From an uncultured Collinsella sp. (GTDB taxonomy: Bacteria > Actinomycetota > Coriobacteriia > Coriobacteriales > Coriobacteriaceae): 10,929 nucleotides of DNA. Shown here in pieces: positions 1 to 5,921 of this stretch (its first letter is position 1; every line of letters starts with the position of its first letter). Position numbers and translations under genes: made by a program. The DNA lies in contig URKM01000060.1 in NCBI GenBank assembly GCA_900548365.1, positions 1-10,929 on the forward strand. Direction: 5' to 3'. The notes beneath the pieces were generated by a model. It was not told the DNA's origin and did no database searches. It saw nothing but the letters and a program-made list of their open reading frames with translations.

Positions 1-1
1 T

Positions 2-190
2 ATACCACGAAAGGTCGCTTTCAATGCGCATAGCTCGCAAAATAACACTCGCTGGACCGTCACCCCTGGCCGTTACCCTCCAATCTTCATTGGAGGCAGC
101 AGGTCAATTCATATAGTCATGGGGGTTTATCCTAAAGGGATTCAAATTTATACCCCCATAACTAAGGAATTTTCTACTCCCACTCGATAA
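2..190 (+). CDS. Possible 3' end of a gene entering from the left edge (partial)
   Basis: One plus-strand frame is open from the window edge to a TAA at 188-190, giving 62 residues with no start in view. The predicted tail is fairly hydrophobic, with runs such as YPPIFIGG and IHIVMGVYPKGIQIY. I recognise no family. It would converge with the minus-strand regulator that ends at 303. Against it: the length is only weakly above chance at this base composition, and the segment contains a perfect 8-bp hairpin (77-96) and another inverted repeat (119-159), which could equally mean non-coding DNA. Low confidence. Confidence 0.28.
   Translation: MPRKVAFNAHSSQNNTRWTVTPGRYPPIFIGGSRSIHIVMGVYPKGIQIYTPITKEFSTPTR
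77..96. repeat. Perfect 8-bp stem-loop
   Basis: CCTCCAAT (77-84) and ATTGGAGG (89-96) form a perfect 8-bp stem with a 4-base loop. No T-tract follows on either strand, so it is not a standard rho-independent terminator. Its role is unknown; it lies inside the possible partial ORF 2-190. Confidence 0.6.
119..159. repeat. Inverted repeat in left intergenic region
   Basis: ATGGGGGT (119-126) is complementary to ACCCCCAT (152-159) across 25 bases of AT-rich sequence. It could be an operator or part of an attachment site, but nothing else in the window repeats it. Only the inverted symmetry is seen directly. Confidence 0.5.
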
Positions 191-200
191 CGGGTGCCGC

Positions 201-226
201 AGGTAAATGAGGCGCTCGTTTTACCT
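201..226. terminator. Candidate terminator or hairpin downstream of the tandem XRE gene
   Basis: AGGTAAA (201-207) pairs with TTTACCT (220-226) around a 12-base loop. It lies between the possible plus-strand ORF ending at 190 and the minus-strand regulator ending at 303, where a bidirectional terminator would be expected. There is no strong T-run after the stem, so the call is tentative. The rest of 191-302 holds nothing I can name. Confidence 0.3.
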
Positions 227-302
227 CAGTCCGTTCTATCAGGCATTCTCCCATCGCCGTTTGATACTCATTTGGTCCTCACGCCGGCTAATCTGACCAC
301 AA

Positions 303-1439
303 TTAGGGCAGGGCATACCCCTTCTTAAATCGCTCGTCAAAGGGACAGAAATCGCTATAGACATAGCCGTCAATAAGCGATGAACCGTTCGGTTGGCGTA
401 TCTCATGCTGCCGGAACTTCTCGACATAGCCATCGGACTTATCGTGCTCGAAATAGTCGAACTGATCAAGCCACTCGTCGTATTCATCGGCCTGCTTCAC
501 GCGCGTTTCGTACCTCTTCGCCCATTCAAAAAGAAAAGAGTCGGGAACAGGCGCTCTCGCTAGAAGCGCCGGCCCCTCTTCCAGTTGAAGCGGAATCAAT
601 CCATATGAAGCCGAGAGCTGAAATAGCGCATGAGCAGCTTGAACAGGACTACCGAAATCGGTAAATACAAGCGCTCCCCTCTTCACCTCAAGAGCGCTGG
701 ACAGTTTTTGAAGCGCCGCATATTTCGGCACCCTAGCCCCCTGTTCATACGAACGTAGCGTTGCGAGGGAGAGATCAGCCTCTCGGGCCAAATCCAGCTG
801 GGTCTTTGCAGGGGTACACCGCGCCCTTAGCTCGGGCAGCTTCTTGGACTGCATCCTATTTTGCCAAGGCGTAATCGGCACCCAAGAATCTCGTGGATCA
901 TATTCGTATCGGAGGGGGAACTGGGACGGATCAAAGTCGGCTGAGAAGTTGTCCTTCCATCTTTCATAGTCGTCTCGATCGGAGTCGCTCTCAATTTGAG
1001 CATACTGAGCTGCCCACTTCTTTAGAAAAGACTCCATGAAAGGCGAAGTCGGCTTGAGCGCTGAATAGCGCTCGTTTGCAACAGGCTCGAACCCATATGT
1101 CGCGGCAAATTGGAAAAAAGCCTGAGCAATCAGGTCAGTATCGTTGAAATCATAAAAATGGAGCGCCTCAGCCCGTATGCCATAGGCGTTCGCAAGCCCC
1201 TCCAAATGCTCTTCCTTCGGGGCAGACTTCATGAGCTCGTAGTTCCTCAAGGCCGACTCCGAAATGCCTGCCGCCTGAGCGGCGACCTTTCGTGTCCATT
1301 TTCGCGCCGAACGGAGGCGGAGCAGTTTCTCGGACAGCCGTAGCCTTCCCCAGCGCTTGCTCGTTTGTTCCCACTCCCTATCGGCCACAAATGACGTCAG
1401 GGTCTCTTTGGCAGCACCGATGCGATCGACGGCAGTCAT
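303..1439 (-). CDS. Tandem-duplicated XRE-family transcriptional regulator
   Basis: A 378-residue predicted cytoplasmic DNA-binding regulator. The protein is an internal duplication. Residues about 34-96 form an XRE-like helix-turn-helix (AAQAAGISESALRNYE) and about 99-168 a helical segment (AFFQFAATYGFEP, then FLKKWAAQY). Residues about 200-262 (LAREADLSLATLRSYEQG) and 265-333 (ALFQLSASYGLIP, then FLFEWAKRY) repeat the same order, followed by a 45-residue tail. I chose the ATG at 1437-1439 because a strong GGAGGT lies 8 bases before it; the in-frame ATG at 1494-1496 has no such site and would overlap the likely promoter. The gene is AT-richer than the mobility operon and is divergent from the excisionase gene, so it probably controls that operon and perhaps itself. 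The HTH assignment is by pattern; the target site and direction of regulation are inferred. Confidence 0.82.
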   Translation of the reverse strand: MTAVDRIGAAKETLTSFVADREWEQTSKRWGRLRLSEKLLRLRSARKWTRKVAAQAAGISESALRNYELMKSAPKEEHLEGLANAYGIRAEALHFYDFNDTDLIAQAFFQFAATYGFEPVANERYSALKPTSPFMESFLKKWAAQYAQIESDSDRDDYERWKDNFSADFDPSQFPLRYEYDPRDSWVPITPWQNRMQSKKLPELRARCTPAKTQLDLAREADLSLATLRSYEQGARVPKYAALQKLSSALEVKRGALVFTDFGSPVQAAHALFQLSASYGLIPLQLEEGPALLARAPVPDSFLFEWAKRYETRVKQADEYDEWLDQFDYFEHDKSDGYVEKFRQHEIRQPNGSSLIDGYVYSDFCPFDERFKKGYALP

Positions 1440-1471
1440 CCAGATACACCTCCGAAGAAATACTGTTCTCA

Positions 1472-1500
1472 AGTCTACATGCGAAATCTCATGCATACAA
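1472..1500 (-). promoter_or_regulatory. Candidate sigma-70-type promoter of the tandem XRE gene
   Basis: On the minus strand TTGTAT (1500-1495) and TAGACT (1477-1472) are separated by exactly 17 bases, which would start transcription about 25-30 bases before the ATG at 1439. The match to consensus is moderate. An inverted repeat, CTACAT (1475-1480) and ATGTAG (1504-1509), brackets these boxes and is a plausible operator. Confidence 0.4.
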
Positions 1501-1509
1501 AAAATGTAG
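1475..1509. promoter_or_regulatory. Candidate operator in the divergent control region
   Basis: CTACAT at 1475-1480 and ATGTAG at 1504-1509 are inverted about 29 bases apart (left edge to left edge). Between them are CATG at 1479-1482 and ATGCAT at 1491-1496, giving partial dyad symmetry. The site overlaps the candidate promoter of the leftward regulator and lies upstream of the rightward excisionase gene. Binding by the two-HTH regulator is inference. Confidence 0.35.
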
Positions 1510-1581
1510 GAGATGTGACTTAATCTGCAAAATTACACTTTCCGTAGTAGGTCATACGTTTTTTGGACATAATCAAGACGA

Positions 1582-1598
1582 GGGGCAATCGGTGCCCC
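1582..1598 (+). promoter_or_regulatory. Stem-loop in the excisionase leader
   Basis: GGGGCA (1582-1587) pairs with TGCCCC (1593-1598) around a 5-base loop, ending 5 bases before the excisionase ribosome-binding site (GGAAAGGAG, 1604-1612). It could affect translation of the first gene or be chance in GC-rich DNA. A CATAAT sequence at 1568-1573 resembles a -10 box, but I see no matching -35. Confidence 0.3.
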
Positions 1599-1619
1599 GC
1601 TCTGGAAAGGAGACTACAT

Positions 1620-1829
1620 ATGACACGTCAGCTTATCGGCGCGGAGGAGGTTGCCGAGATCACGGGCATGAGCAAGTCTTATGCGTTCAAGCTGATTAAG
1701 ACCTTGAATGCAGAACTTGCAGCTCAGGGAATCATGACCATCCCCGGGAAGGTTCAGCGCTCGTACTTCGAGGCACGGCTTCTCTCCGCCCCTTCCAAGC
1801 AGAGGGCGGCGATGGCCCATGTCAGTTAA
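1620..1829 (+). CDS. Excisionase-like small HTH protein
   Basis: A 69-residue protein with a single predicted helix-turn-helix near the N-terminus (GAEEVAEITGMSKSYAFKLI, about residues 7-26) and a basic tail ending in a PGKVQRSYFEAR-like segment. This layout (AEEVA..LG.S...YK.I, then PRKYFEER-like) is typical of small MerR/excisionase-type proteins encoded just before tyrosine integrases of conjugative elements. Its likely job is bending DNA at the attachment sites so the integrase excises the element; a regulatory role is also possible. The ATG at 1620 is preferred because GGAAAGGAG ends 7 bases upstream; an in-frame ATG at 1563 lacks a ribosome-binding site. The end overlaps the integrase start by 11 bases, indicating coupled expression. 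Confidence 0.7.
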   Translation: MTRQLIGAEEVAEITGMSKSYAFKLIKTLNAELAAQGIMTIPGKVQRSYFEARLLSAPSKQRAAMAHVS

Positions 1830-2883
1830 CCGAGACAAGAAGCGCGGGACCTGGACGGTCGAGGCTTGGTACCGCAACTCTTTAGGCGAGCGCCACAAAA
1901 AGACGAAGCGCGGATTCGCTTCCAAGAAGGAGGCCGTCGCTTGGGAGCGCAACTTCCTCGCGTCCTGCAACGAGCGCGTCGAGATCACCGTCGAGGCCTT
2001 CGTCAAGACCATGTACACCCGCGACGTCTACCCTCGGCTGCGCGTTGGAACCAAGCTCACCAAGGATGCCATCATCGACAAGTACATCCTCCCGGTCTTC
2101 GGTAAGATGCGCCTTTGCGACGTCAAGGCCGCAGACGTTGTGCGTTGGGAGAATTGGCTCCTTGAGCAGGGCCTGTCGCAGAGCTATCTCCACACCATCT
2201 GCAACCAGTTCTCAGCCATTTTCAACCACGCCGTCCGCTTCTACCGCTTGCCCCAGAACCCCATGCTGGCGGCGGGAAAGGTCGGCTCCAAGCGTCCCGA
2301 GAAGGAGATGCTCTACTGGACCCCTACCGAGTTCAAGCTCTTCTCCCAGGCCATCGAGGATAAGCCCCTCATCTACCTCGCTTTCCTGACGCTCTATCTG
2401 TCGGGTTGCCGCGAGGGCGAGCTCCTTGCCCTTCGTCCGGAGGACATCGACTTCGGGCTCAACGTCATCCGCATCCGCCGCTCCTATGCCCGCGTCAAGG
2501 GCGAGGACGTTATCGGCCCACCCAAGACGCGAGCCTCGAAGCGCGACATTGTCATGCCGAGCCTCCTTCGCGAGGAACTGCGCGACTATCTGGCAGCACA
2601 TCCCGAAATCGTTCCTACCGACCGACTCTTCCCCATCACAAAACATGCGTTGTCGCATGAGATGAAGAGGGGTTGCGAGCTCTCGGGCGTGAAGCGCATC
2701 CGTATCCACGACATCCGCCACTCCCACGTGAGCGCCCTCGTCAACAGCGGCTACTCGCCCACGGCGATCGCCGATCGCATGGGCCACGAGACCGCCGAGG
2801 TCACGGAGATGTACTCGCATCTCTTCCCCTCGACGCAGCACGATCTAGTGGAGGCCCTTGATGGGATGATGTCGGATGTCTAA
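1819..2883 (+). CDS. int: Site-specific tyrosine recombinase (integrase)
   Basis: A 354-residue phage-type tyrosine integrase that would catalyse integration and excision by strand exchange at att sites. Residues about 10-50 resemble an arm-binding domain (TWTVEAWYRN, then ASKKEAVAWE). About 55-165 is the SAM-like core-binding domain, and about 170-350 the catalytic domain. Visible active-site residues are R198 (SGCREGELLAL), K236 (PPKTRASKRDI), H297 and R300 (IHDIRHSH), H323 (MGHE) and nucleophile Y332 (EMYSHLFP). The set and the length are complete, so the enzyme is probably active. The ribosome-binding site is poor (GAGGGCGG-like), and the start lies inside the excisionase gene, so translation is probably coupled to it. 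Its end overlaps the next gene by 8 bases, tying the integrase to the mobilization operon. Confidence 0.95.
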   Translation: MSVNRDKKRGTWTVEAWYRNSLGERHKKTKRGFASKKEAVAWERNFLASCNERVEITVEAFVKTMYTRDVYPRLRVGTKLTKDAIIDKYILPVFGKMRLCDVKAADVVRWENWLLEQGLSQSYLHTICNQFSAIFNHAVRFYRLPQNPMLAAGKVGSKRPEKEMLYWTPTEFKLFSQAIEDKPLIYLAFLTLYLSGCREGELLALRPEDIDFGLNVIRIRRSYARVKGEDVIGPPKTRASKRDIVMPSLLREELRDYLAAHPEIVPTDRLFPITKHALSHEMKRGCELSGVKRIRIHDIRHSHVSALVNSGYSPTAIADRMGHETAEVTEMYSHLFPSTQHDLVEALDGMMSDV

Positions 2884-3325
2884 GCCGATTATGGACGCCA
2901 AGGGGCGCCGCCGCTGCAAGACCATCGCCTTCCGCATGTCGCCCGCAGAGGCGGACCAGCTCGACCTCCGCGTCGCCCTGAGTAGCCTGTCAAAGCAGGA
3001 GTACATCACGAAATGCTTGCTTGAGGGCACTTTCACCGTGGTCGCGACCACCCGCATGCGCAAGGCGGTCAAGGAGCGCGTGGGGCCCGTCGTAACGGAA
3101 CTCCGGCGTATCCGGCGCGCGGCAGACATGGACGACGAGCTCGTCGAGTCGCTTGAGACGCTTGCCGCCTTCGCCGAATCGTTCGCGCCCGAGCGCTCCC
3201 CCGTGGAACTCGAAGACGCACTTATCGCAAACCTCGGGATAGACGACGGCCTCCCCGACCAAAGCTCGGCCGTCGCCCAAAATCATGAGTCCACACATAA
3301 GGAGGACCCCATCGATGAATCTTAG
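2876..3325 (+). CDS. RHH relaxosome-type accessory protein (MobC-like)
   Basis: A 149-residue basic protein with an N-terminal ribbon-helix-helix pattern: a beta-strand about residues 15-21 (KTIAFRM), then SPAEADQLDLRVALSSLSKQEYI as two helices. This part strongly resembles MobC-like/plasmid mobilization accessory proteins of Gram-positive elements, which bind oriT and help the relaxase. The rest is helical and acidic toward the C-terminus, with no motif I recognise. The start overlaps the integrase stop, with no strong ribosome-binding site, implying translational coupling. A general RHH repressor is an alternative. The MobC label is by pattern only. Confidence 0.65.
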   Translation: MSKPIMDAKGRRRCKTIAFRMSPAEADQLDLRVALSSLSKQEYITKCLLEGTFTVVATTRMRKAVKERVGPVVTELRRIRRAADMDDELVESLETLAAFAESFAPERSPVELEDALIANLGIDDGLPDQSSAVAQNHESTHKEDPIDES

Positions 3326-3518
3326 CATGATGAATTCCGCCCGGCGCCGCACCATCCTGCGCGACCACGGCCTCGACCATCCCCTGACAGAGGAAGAGCT
3401 GGTCGAGCGTCTGGTCGACACGGAGCTTCGCCTTAGCCGGCTCGAAGTGCTCATCTTCGGCAGTGCCTGCCCCATCAACGGCCCACGACGCCCCCAGTCT
3501 CGCGAGGAGGTGGCCTGA
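3315..3518 (+). CDS. Small helical protein of unknown function
   Basis: A 67-residue protein that I do not recognise. It is rich in charged residues and leucine, with a probable long helix around residues 22-42 (EEELVERLVDTELRLSRLEV) that has coiled-coil character. The ATG at 3315 is chosen because a near-perfect TAAGGAGG (3298-3305) sits 9 bases upstream; an in-frame ATG at 3285 is less well supported. It begins inside the end of the RHH gene, and its TGA shares a base with the ATG of the VirE-type gene (TGATG), so it is tightly embedded in the operon. It could be an adaptor for the replication or relaxosome proteins; that is only inference. Confidence 0.6.
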   Translation: MNLSMMNSARRRTILRDHGLDHPLTEEELVERLVDTELRLSRLEVLIFGSACPINGPRRPQSREEVA

Positions 3519-4747
3519 TGGGTGCGCAGAAGCACGACGACGTCCTTGGGCCGCAGCCTCCAGAGCGCCGCTCCCCGCCGACGGTCAACGAGATCGTCGA
3601 GGAGCTCAAGTCCCTCCCCTTGAACGTCGGCTACAACCGGCTCGCAAACGAGCTTTTCAAGACCGGCCCTCTGCCCTGGGACGCGGATGCGAGGGAACGC
3701 CGGTGGCGCGACAGCGACGACGCGCGGCTCTTCGCCCTCCTCCAGCAGACCATCTCCCTCCAGAAGGAGAAGTTCATGTTGCTCGCATTGACCATCGTCG
3801 CCGAGGACAATGCCTACGATCCGCTCGTCGCCATGCTCGACGCCCTCACCTGGGACGGCATCCCGCGCGTAGGGACGCTCCTCAATGTCTACCTTGGTGC
3901 GGAGAGGAGCGTATACGTCTCGGAGGTCGAGCGCATCTTGTTCTGCGAGGGCATCGCCCGCGCCTACAGCCCGGGCTGCAAGGCCGATTACATGCCCATC
4001 CTGTGCGGCGCCGGGGGTATCGGCAAGTCGTCCTTCGCCCGAGGCCTCGCCATCCGCGACGAGTACTTCACGGGCTCCGTGATCAACCTCGGCGACGTCA
4101 AGCTCACGGGCGAGCAGAACCGGGGCAAATGGATCGTCGAGGTCCCCGAGCTCAACGGGATGTCCGAGCGCTCTATCGAGAGCGTGAAGGCTGGGGTCAC
4201 CCGTCAGGTCGATGAGTTCCGAGGGGCCTATTGCCGCAGGACGGAGGCGTTTCCCCGGCGCGTGGTCTTCGTCGGTACCACGAACGAGGCAGACTTTATA
4301 CGCGAGCGCTCAAGCGGCGCAAGGCGCTTCCTCCCGTTGCTCTGCGGCATCGAGCGCACTGAGAAGTCCGTCTTCGATGAGGACTTCCCGGCCGCAATCC
4401 GCCAGGCATGGGCAGAGGCCCGCACGTGGATGAGGACGGGCGATGTCCGCTTTTCGACCGTCCTAACACCTGAGATGGAGACCGAGGCGGCCGCACAGCG
4501 CGGACGCTTCGTCGAGGAGGACCCCTGCGTGCAGAAGGTCCTCGCGTATCTCCCCGGCAACACCGACCGTCCCATGTGCACGTTCGAGATTCTCGACAAG
4601 GCCCTCCACCTCGAGAAGACCAAGGCCAACTGCAAAATGGTCAGCCGCATCCTGTCGTCGCAGTGCCCGGGATGGGCCCCGGGCAACAAGCGCCTCTGTC
4701 CCCCGTACGGAAAGCAGCGCTGTTGGGTGTACCGGGAGACGGATTAG
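3518..4747 (+). CDS. VirE-family P-loop ATPase/helicase (replication protein)
   Basis: A 409-residue protein of the virulence-associated E (VirE, PF05272-like) family, usually the helicase half of replication proteins in phages, satellites and integrative elements. Family hallmarks are LDALTWDGIPRV near residues 106-117, CEGIARAYSPGCKADYMPIL before the P-loop, Walker A GAGGIGKSS (164-172, K170), Walker B-like WIVEVPEL (205-212, E208/E211), and a sensor-type VFVGTTNEADFI segment followed by GARRFLPL. The last 80 residues look like a winged-helix DNA-binding domain. No N-terminal archaeo-eukaryotic primase domain is present: only about 90 residues precede the conserved core. A strong GAGGAGG (3504-3510) precedes the start by 7 bases. 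It lies directly before a repeat-rich non-coding region, suggesting it opens an origin there. Confidence 0.85.
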   Translation: MGAQKHDDVLGPQPPERRSPPTVNEIVEELKSLPLNVGYNRLANELFKTGPLPWDADARERRWRDSDDARLFALLQQTISLQKEKFMLLALTIVAEDNAYDPLVAMLDALTWDGIPRVGTLLNVYLGAERSVYVSEVERILFCEGIARAYSPGCKADYMPILCGAGGIGKSSFARGLAIRDEYFTGSVINLGDVKLTGEQNRGKWIVEVPELNGMSERSIESVKAGVTRQVDEFRGAYCRRTEAFPRRVVFVGTTNEADFIRERSSGARRFLPLLCGIERTEKSVFDEDFPAAIRQAWAEARTWMRTGDVRFSTVLTPEMETEAAAQRGRFVEEDPCVQKVLAYLPGNTDRPMCTFEILDKALHLEKTKANCKMVSRILSSQCPGWAPGNKRLCPPYGKQRCWVYRETD

Positions 4748-4755
4748 GGCCGATA

Positions 4756-4786
4756 GAGGTGCCGCAACATGCCGTTGCGGCACCTC
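4756..4786. repeat. Perfect 13-bp stem-loop
   Basis: GAGGTGCCGCAAC (4756-4768) and GTTGCGGCACCTC (4774-4786) form a perfect 13-bp stem with a 5-base loop, 8 bases after the VirE-type stop codon. No T-tract follows (GGTCGCCCCCC), so a classic rho-independent terminator is unlikely. It may be an origin or oriT hairpin, or may stabilise or attenuate the operon mRNA. Confidence 0.85.
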
Positions 4787-4818
4787 GGTCGCCCCCCTCA
4801 CCTGCAAAGTCTCTCGAT

Positions 4819-4877
4819 GGTGCCAAAGGTGCCATAGGCCCAGAAACTCTTTCCTGTTCTTTGGCACCTTCGGCACC
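4819..4877. repeat. Long-range inverted repeat made of GGTGCC pairs
   Basis: Left arm 4819-4834 holds two GGTGCC units 9 bases apart (GGTGCCAAAGGTGCCA). Right arm 4862-4877 holds two GGCACC units 9 bases apart. The arms match at 15 of 16 positions and are separated by 27 bases. The 9-bp periodicity inside each arm suggests adjacent binding sites for an oligomeric protein on one face of the DNA. Confidence 0.75.
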
Positions 4878-4966
4878 GCAACGTTTCGCCGCAGCTAGAA
4901 GCATCATCAGCAAAGACCCTCAAATGAACCACCGGTACCCATACGGCACCGGCAGAGAGGAAAACC

Positions 4967-5455
4967 ATGATGGAACTTGTCAAGAAAACCAAATCGCATC
5001 TCGACGACCTCCTCGGGACCGTCCCCAAGCACAAGGACGACGCCGTCGGCTCCGTGCTCTCCCATCTGCTGGAGTCCGACCCCGACCTGGGCTTCGCACG
5101 CGCGGCGCGGCCCGTCGAGCATCCGGGCTTCACGCGCATCGTCCGTGCAGGAATCGCCTACTACGCGAAGCCTGATTTCAAGATTCTGAACCCGTTCAAG
5201 GAAGGCGGGAACGGCGTCTACTTCGTCAAAGGCAGCAACGACGACCCGACCGGCATCTTCTTCACCGATGCCTACCGCGTCAACGATGCAGAATACGGCG
5301 ACGCCATCGAGGCCTACCTCTTCGCCTACGGCATCCCCCGCGATGACCTCGCCATGATGCCCGTCACCTTCTGGCCTAAGACCTACGAGCGCACGCCCGA
5401 GAACATCGCCGCCCTCCGCGCTGTCGGCGCGCCCCTCCCGAACGAGGGACTCTAA
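4967..5455 (+). CDS. Unrecognised conserved-looking protein of the mobilization operon
   Basis: A 162-residue soluble protein that I cannot assign to a family. The N-terminal third is helical and charged (KKTKSHLDDLLGTVPKHKDD). The middle is mixed alpha/beta with many aromatics (AGIAYYAKPDFKILNPF, GVYFVKGSN, GIFFTDAYRVND). The C-terminal third reads YLFAYGIPRDDLAMMPVTFW. No signal peptide or membrane segment is seen. It starts after GAGAGG (4955-4960) with 6-base spacing; the second Met, at 4970, is an equally possible start. It is the first gene after the candidate origin and ends one base before the next RHH gene, so a relaxosome or replication role is plausible but not shown. Confidence 0.75.
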   Translation: MMELVKKTKSHLDDLLGTVPKHKDDAVGSVLSHLLESDPDLGFARAARPVEHPGFTRIVRAGIAYYAKPDFKILNPFKEGGNGVYFVKGSNDDPTGIFFTDAYRVNDAEYGDAIEAYLFAYGIPRDDLAMMPVTFWPKTYERTPENIAALRAVGAPLPNEGL

Positions 5456-5456
5456 G

Positions 5457-5921
5457 ATGGCCATCGGAAAAGACGGGTCGAAGGTCATGAGCCTCCGACT
5501 CCCTAACAAGGCGTATCGCCGCCTCCACGCCTACGGGGTTTCAAAGGATCTTAGCGACAGTGCAGCCGCCCGCGAGCTCATCGCCGCTGGGCTCGCCTCC
5601 GACGGCCTGGCGCTCTACTCCACCGAGCTCGGAACCTATCTGCGCGGCGTCATGCAGCCACTGCTGGAGCAACTCGACCGCACGCTCGGCGAGCGCAACG
5701 CCGAGCAGGAGGACCGCATCGCGCGCGTTGTGCACCGCGCCACGCGTGCCTCGATCGTCGCAGCGATCGCCGCCGTCGAGATCGAGAAGGGCACGTTCAA
5801 TGGCCTGGACGGCGTGAGCGCCTCGGACATCTACGCCGCCTACGACAAGCAGGCCGGCCTCATGCAGCGCGGCATGACGCTCTCGGAGGCGAGGGAGCGC
5901 CTTTCAGATGGCAAGTCGTAG
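5457..5921 (+). CDS. RHH DNA-binding protein, likely relaxosome accessory
   Basis: A 154-residue protein with an N-terminal ribbon-helix-helix signature: strand KVMSLRLP (about residues 9-16), helix NKAYRRLHAYGVS, turn, then helix SDSAAARELIAAGL. The middle (about 60-115) is helical and suited to oligomerisation, and the C-terminus (QRGMTLSEARERLSDGKS) is basic and polar. Proteins of this type encoded just before a relaxase usually bind oriT and recruit or regulate the relaxase. GAGGGAC (5444-5450) supports the ATG. The gene begins one base after the previous stop and overlaps the relaxase start by 14 bases, which strongly links it to relaxase function. It is the second RHH gene in this element and differs clearly from the one at 2876. 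Confidence 0.7.
   Translation: MAIGKDGSKVMSLRLPNKAYRRLHAYGVSKDLSDSAAARELIAAGLASDGLALYSTELGTYLRGVMQPLLEQLDRTLGERNAEQEDRIARVVHRATRASIVAAIAAVEIEKGTFNGLDGVSASDIYAAYDKQAGLMQRGMTLSEARERLSDGKS

Larger units (their letters stand above)
4748..4966. other. Candidate origin region (iteron-like repeats and hairpins)
   Basis: This 219-bp gap holds seven copies of GGTGCC or its complement (4758, 4779, 4819, 4828, 4863, 4872, 4945). Four form two pairs with exact 9-bp spacing. It also holds a perfect 13-bp stem-loop (4756-4786) and a 16-bp inverted repeat with one mismatch (4819-4834 with 4862-4877). Sequence between the large arms is pyrimidine-rich and AT-richer (CTCTTTCCTGTTCTTT). It follows the VirE-type gene and precedes the genes leading to the relaxase. 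Established knowledge: origins of replication and oriT sites often combine iterons and hairpins and lie next to their initiator genes. The assignment as origin is inference. Confidence 0.55.

Noticed and set aside
239..316. A 25-codon minus-strand frame with a CPNCG zinc-ribbon-like motif at the end of the tandem XRE gene
   Set aside because: It overlaps the regulator's last codons in another frame, its ribosome-binding site would be too close to the ATG, and a CxxC pair alone is weak evidence.
2212..2841. Long minus-strand frames antisense to int, the relaxase and the coupling protein
   Set aside because: They mirror the GC-rich third-position bias of the real genes, lack ribosome-binding sites and give repetitive Arg/Ala/Ser or Gly/Val/Asp-rich peptides without family motifs.
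4756..4786. The 13-bp stem-loop as a rho-independent terminator
   Set aside because: No T-tract follows on either strand, and the downstream genes belong to the same functional set.
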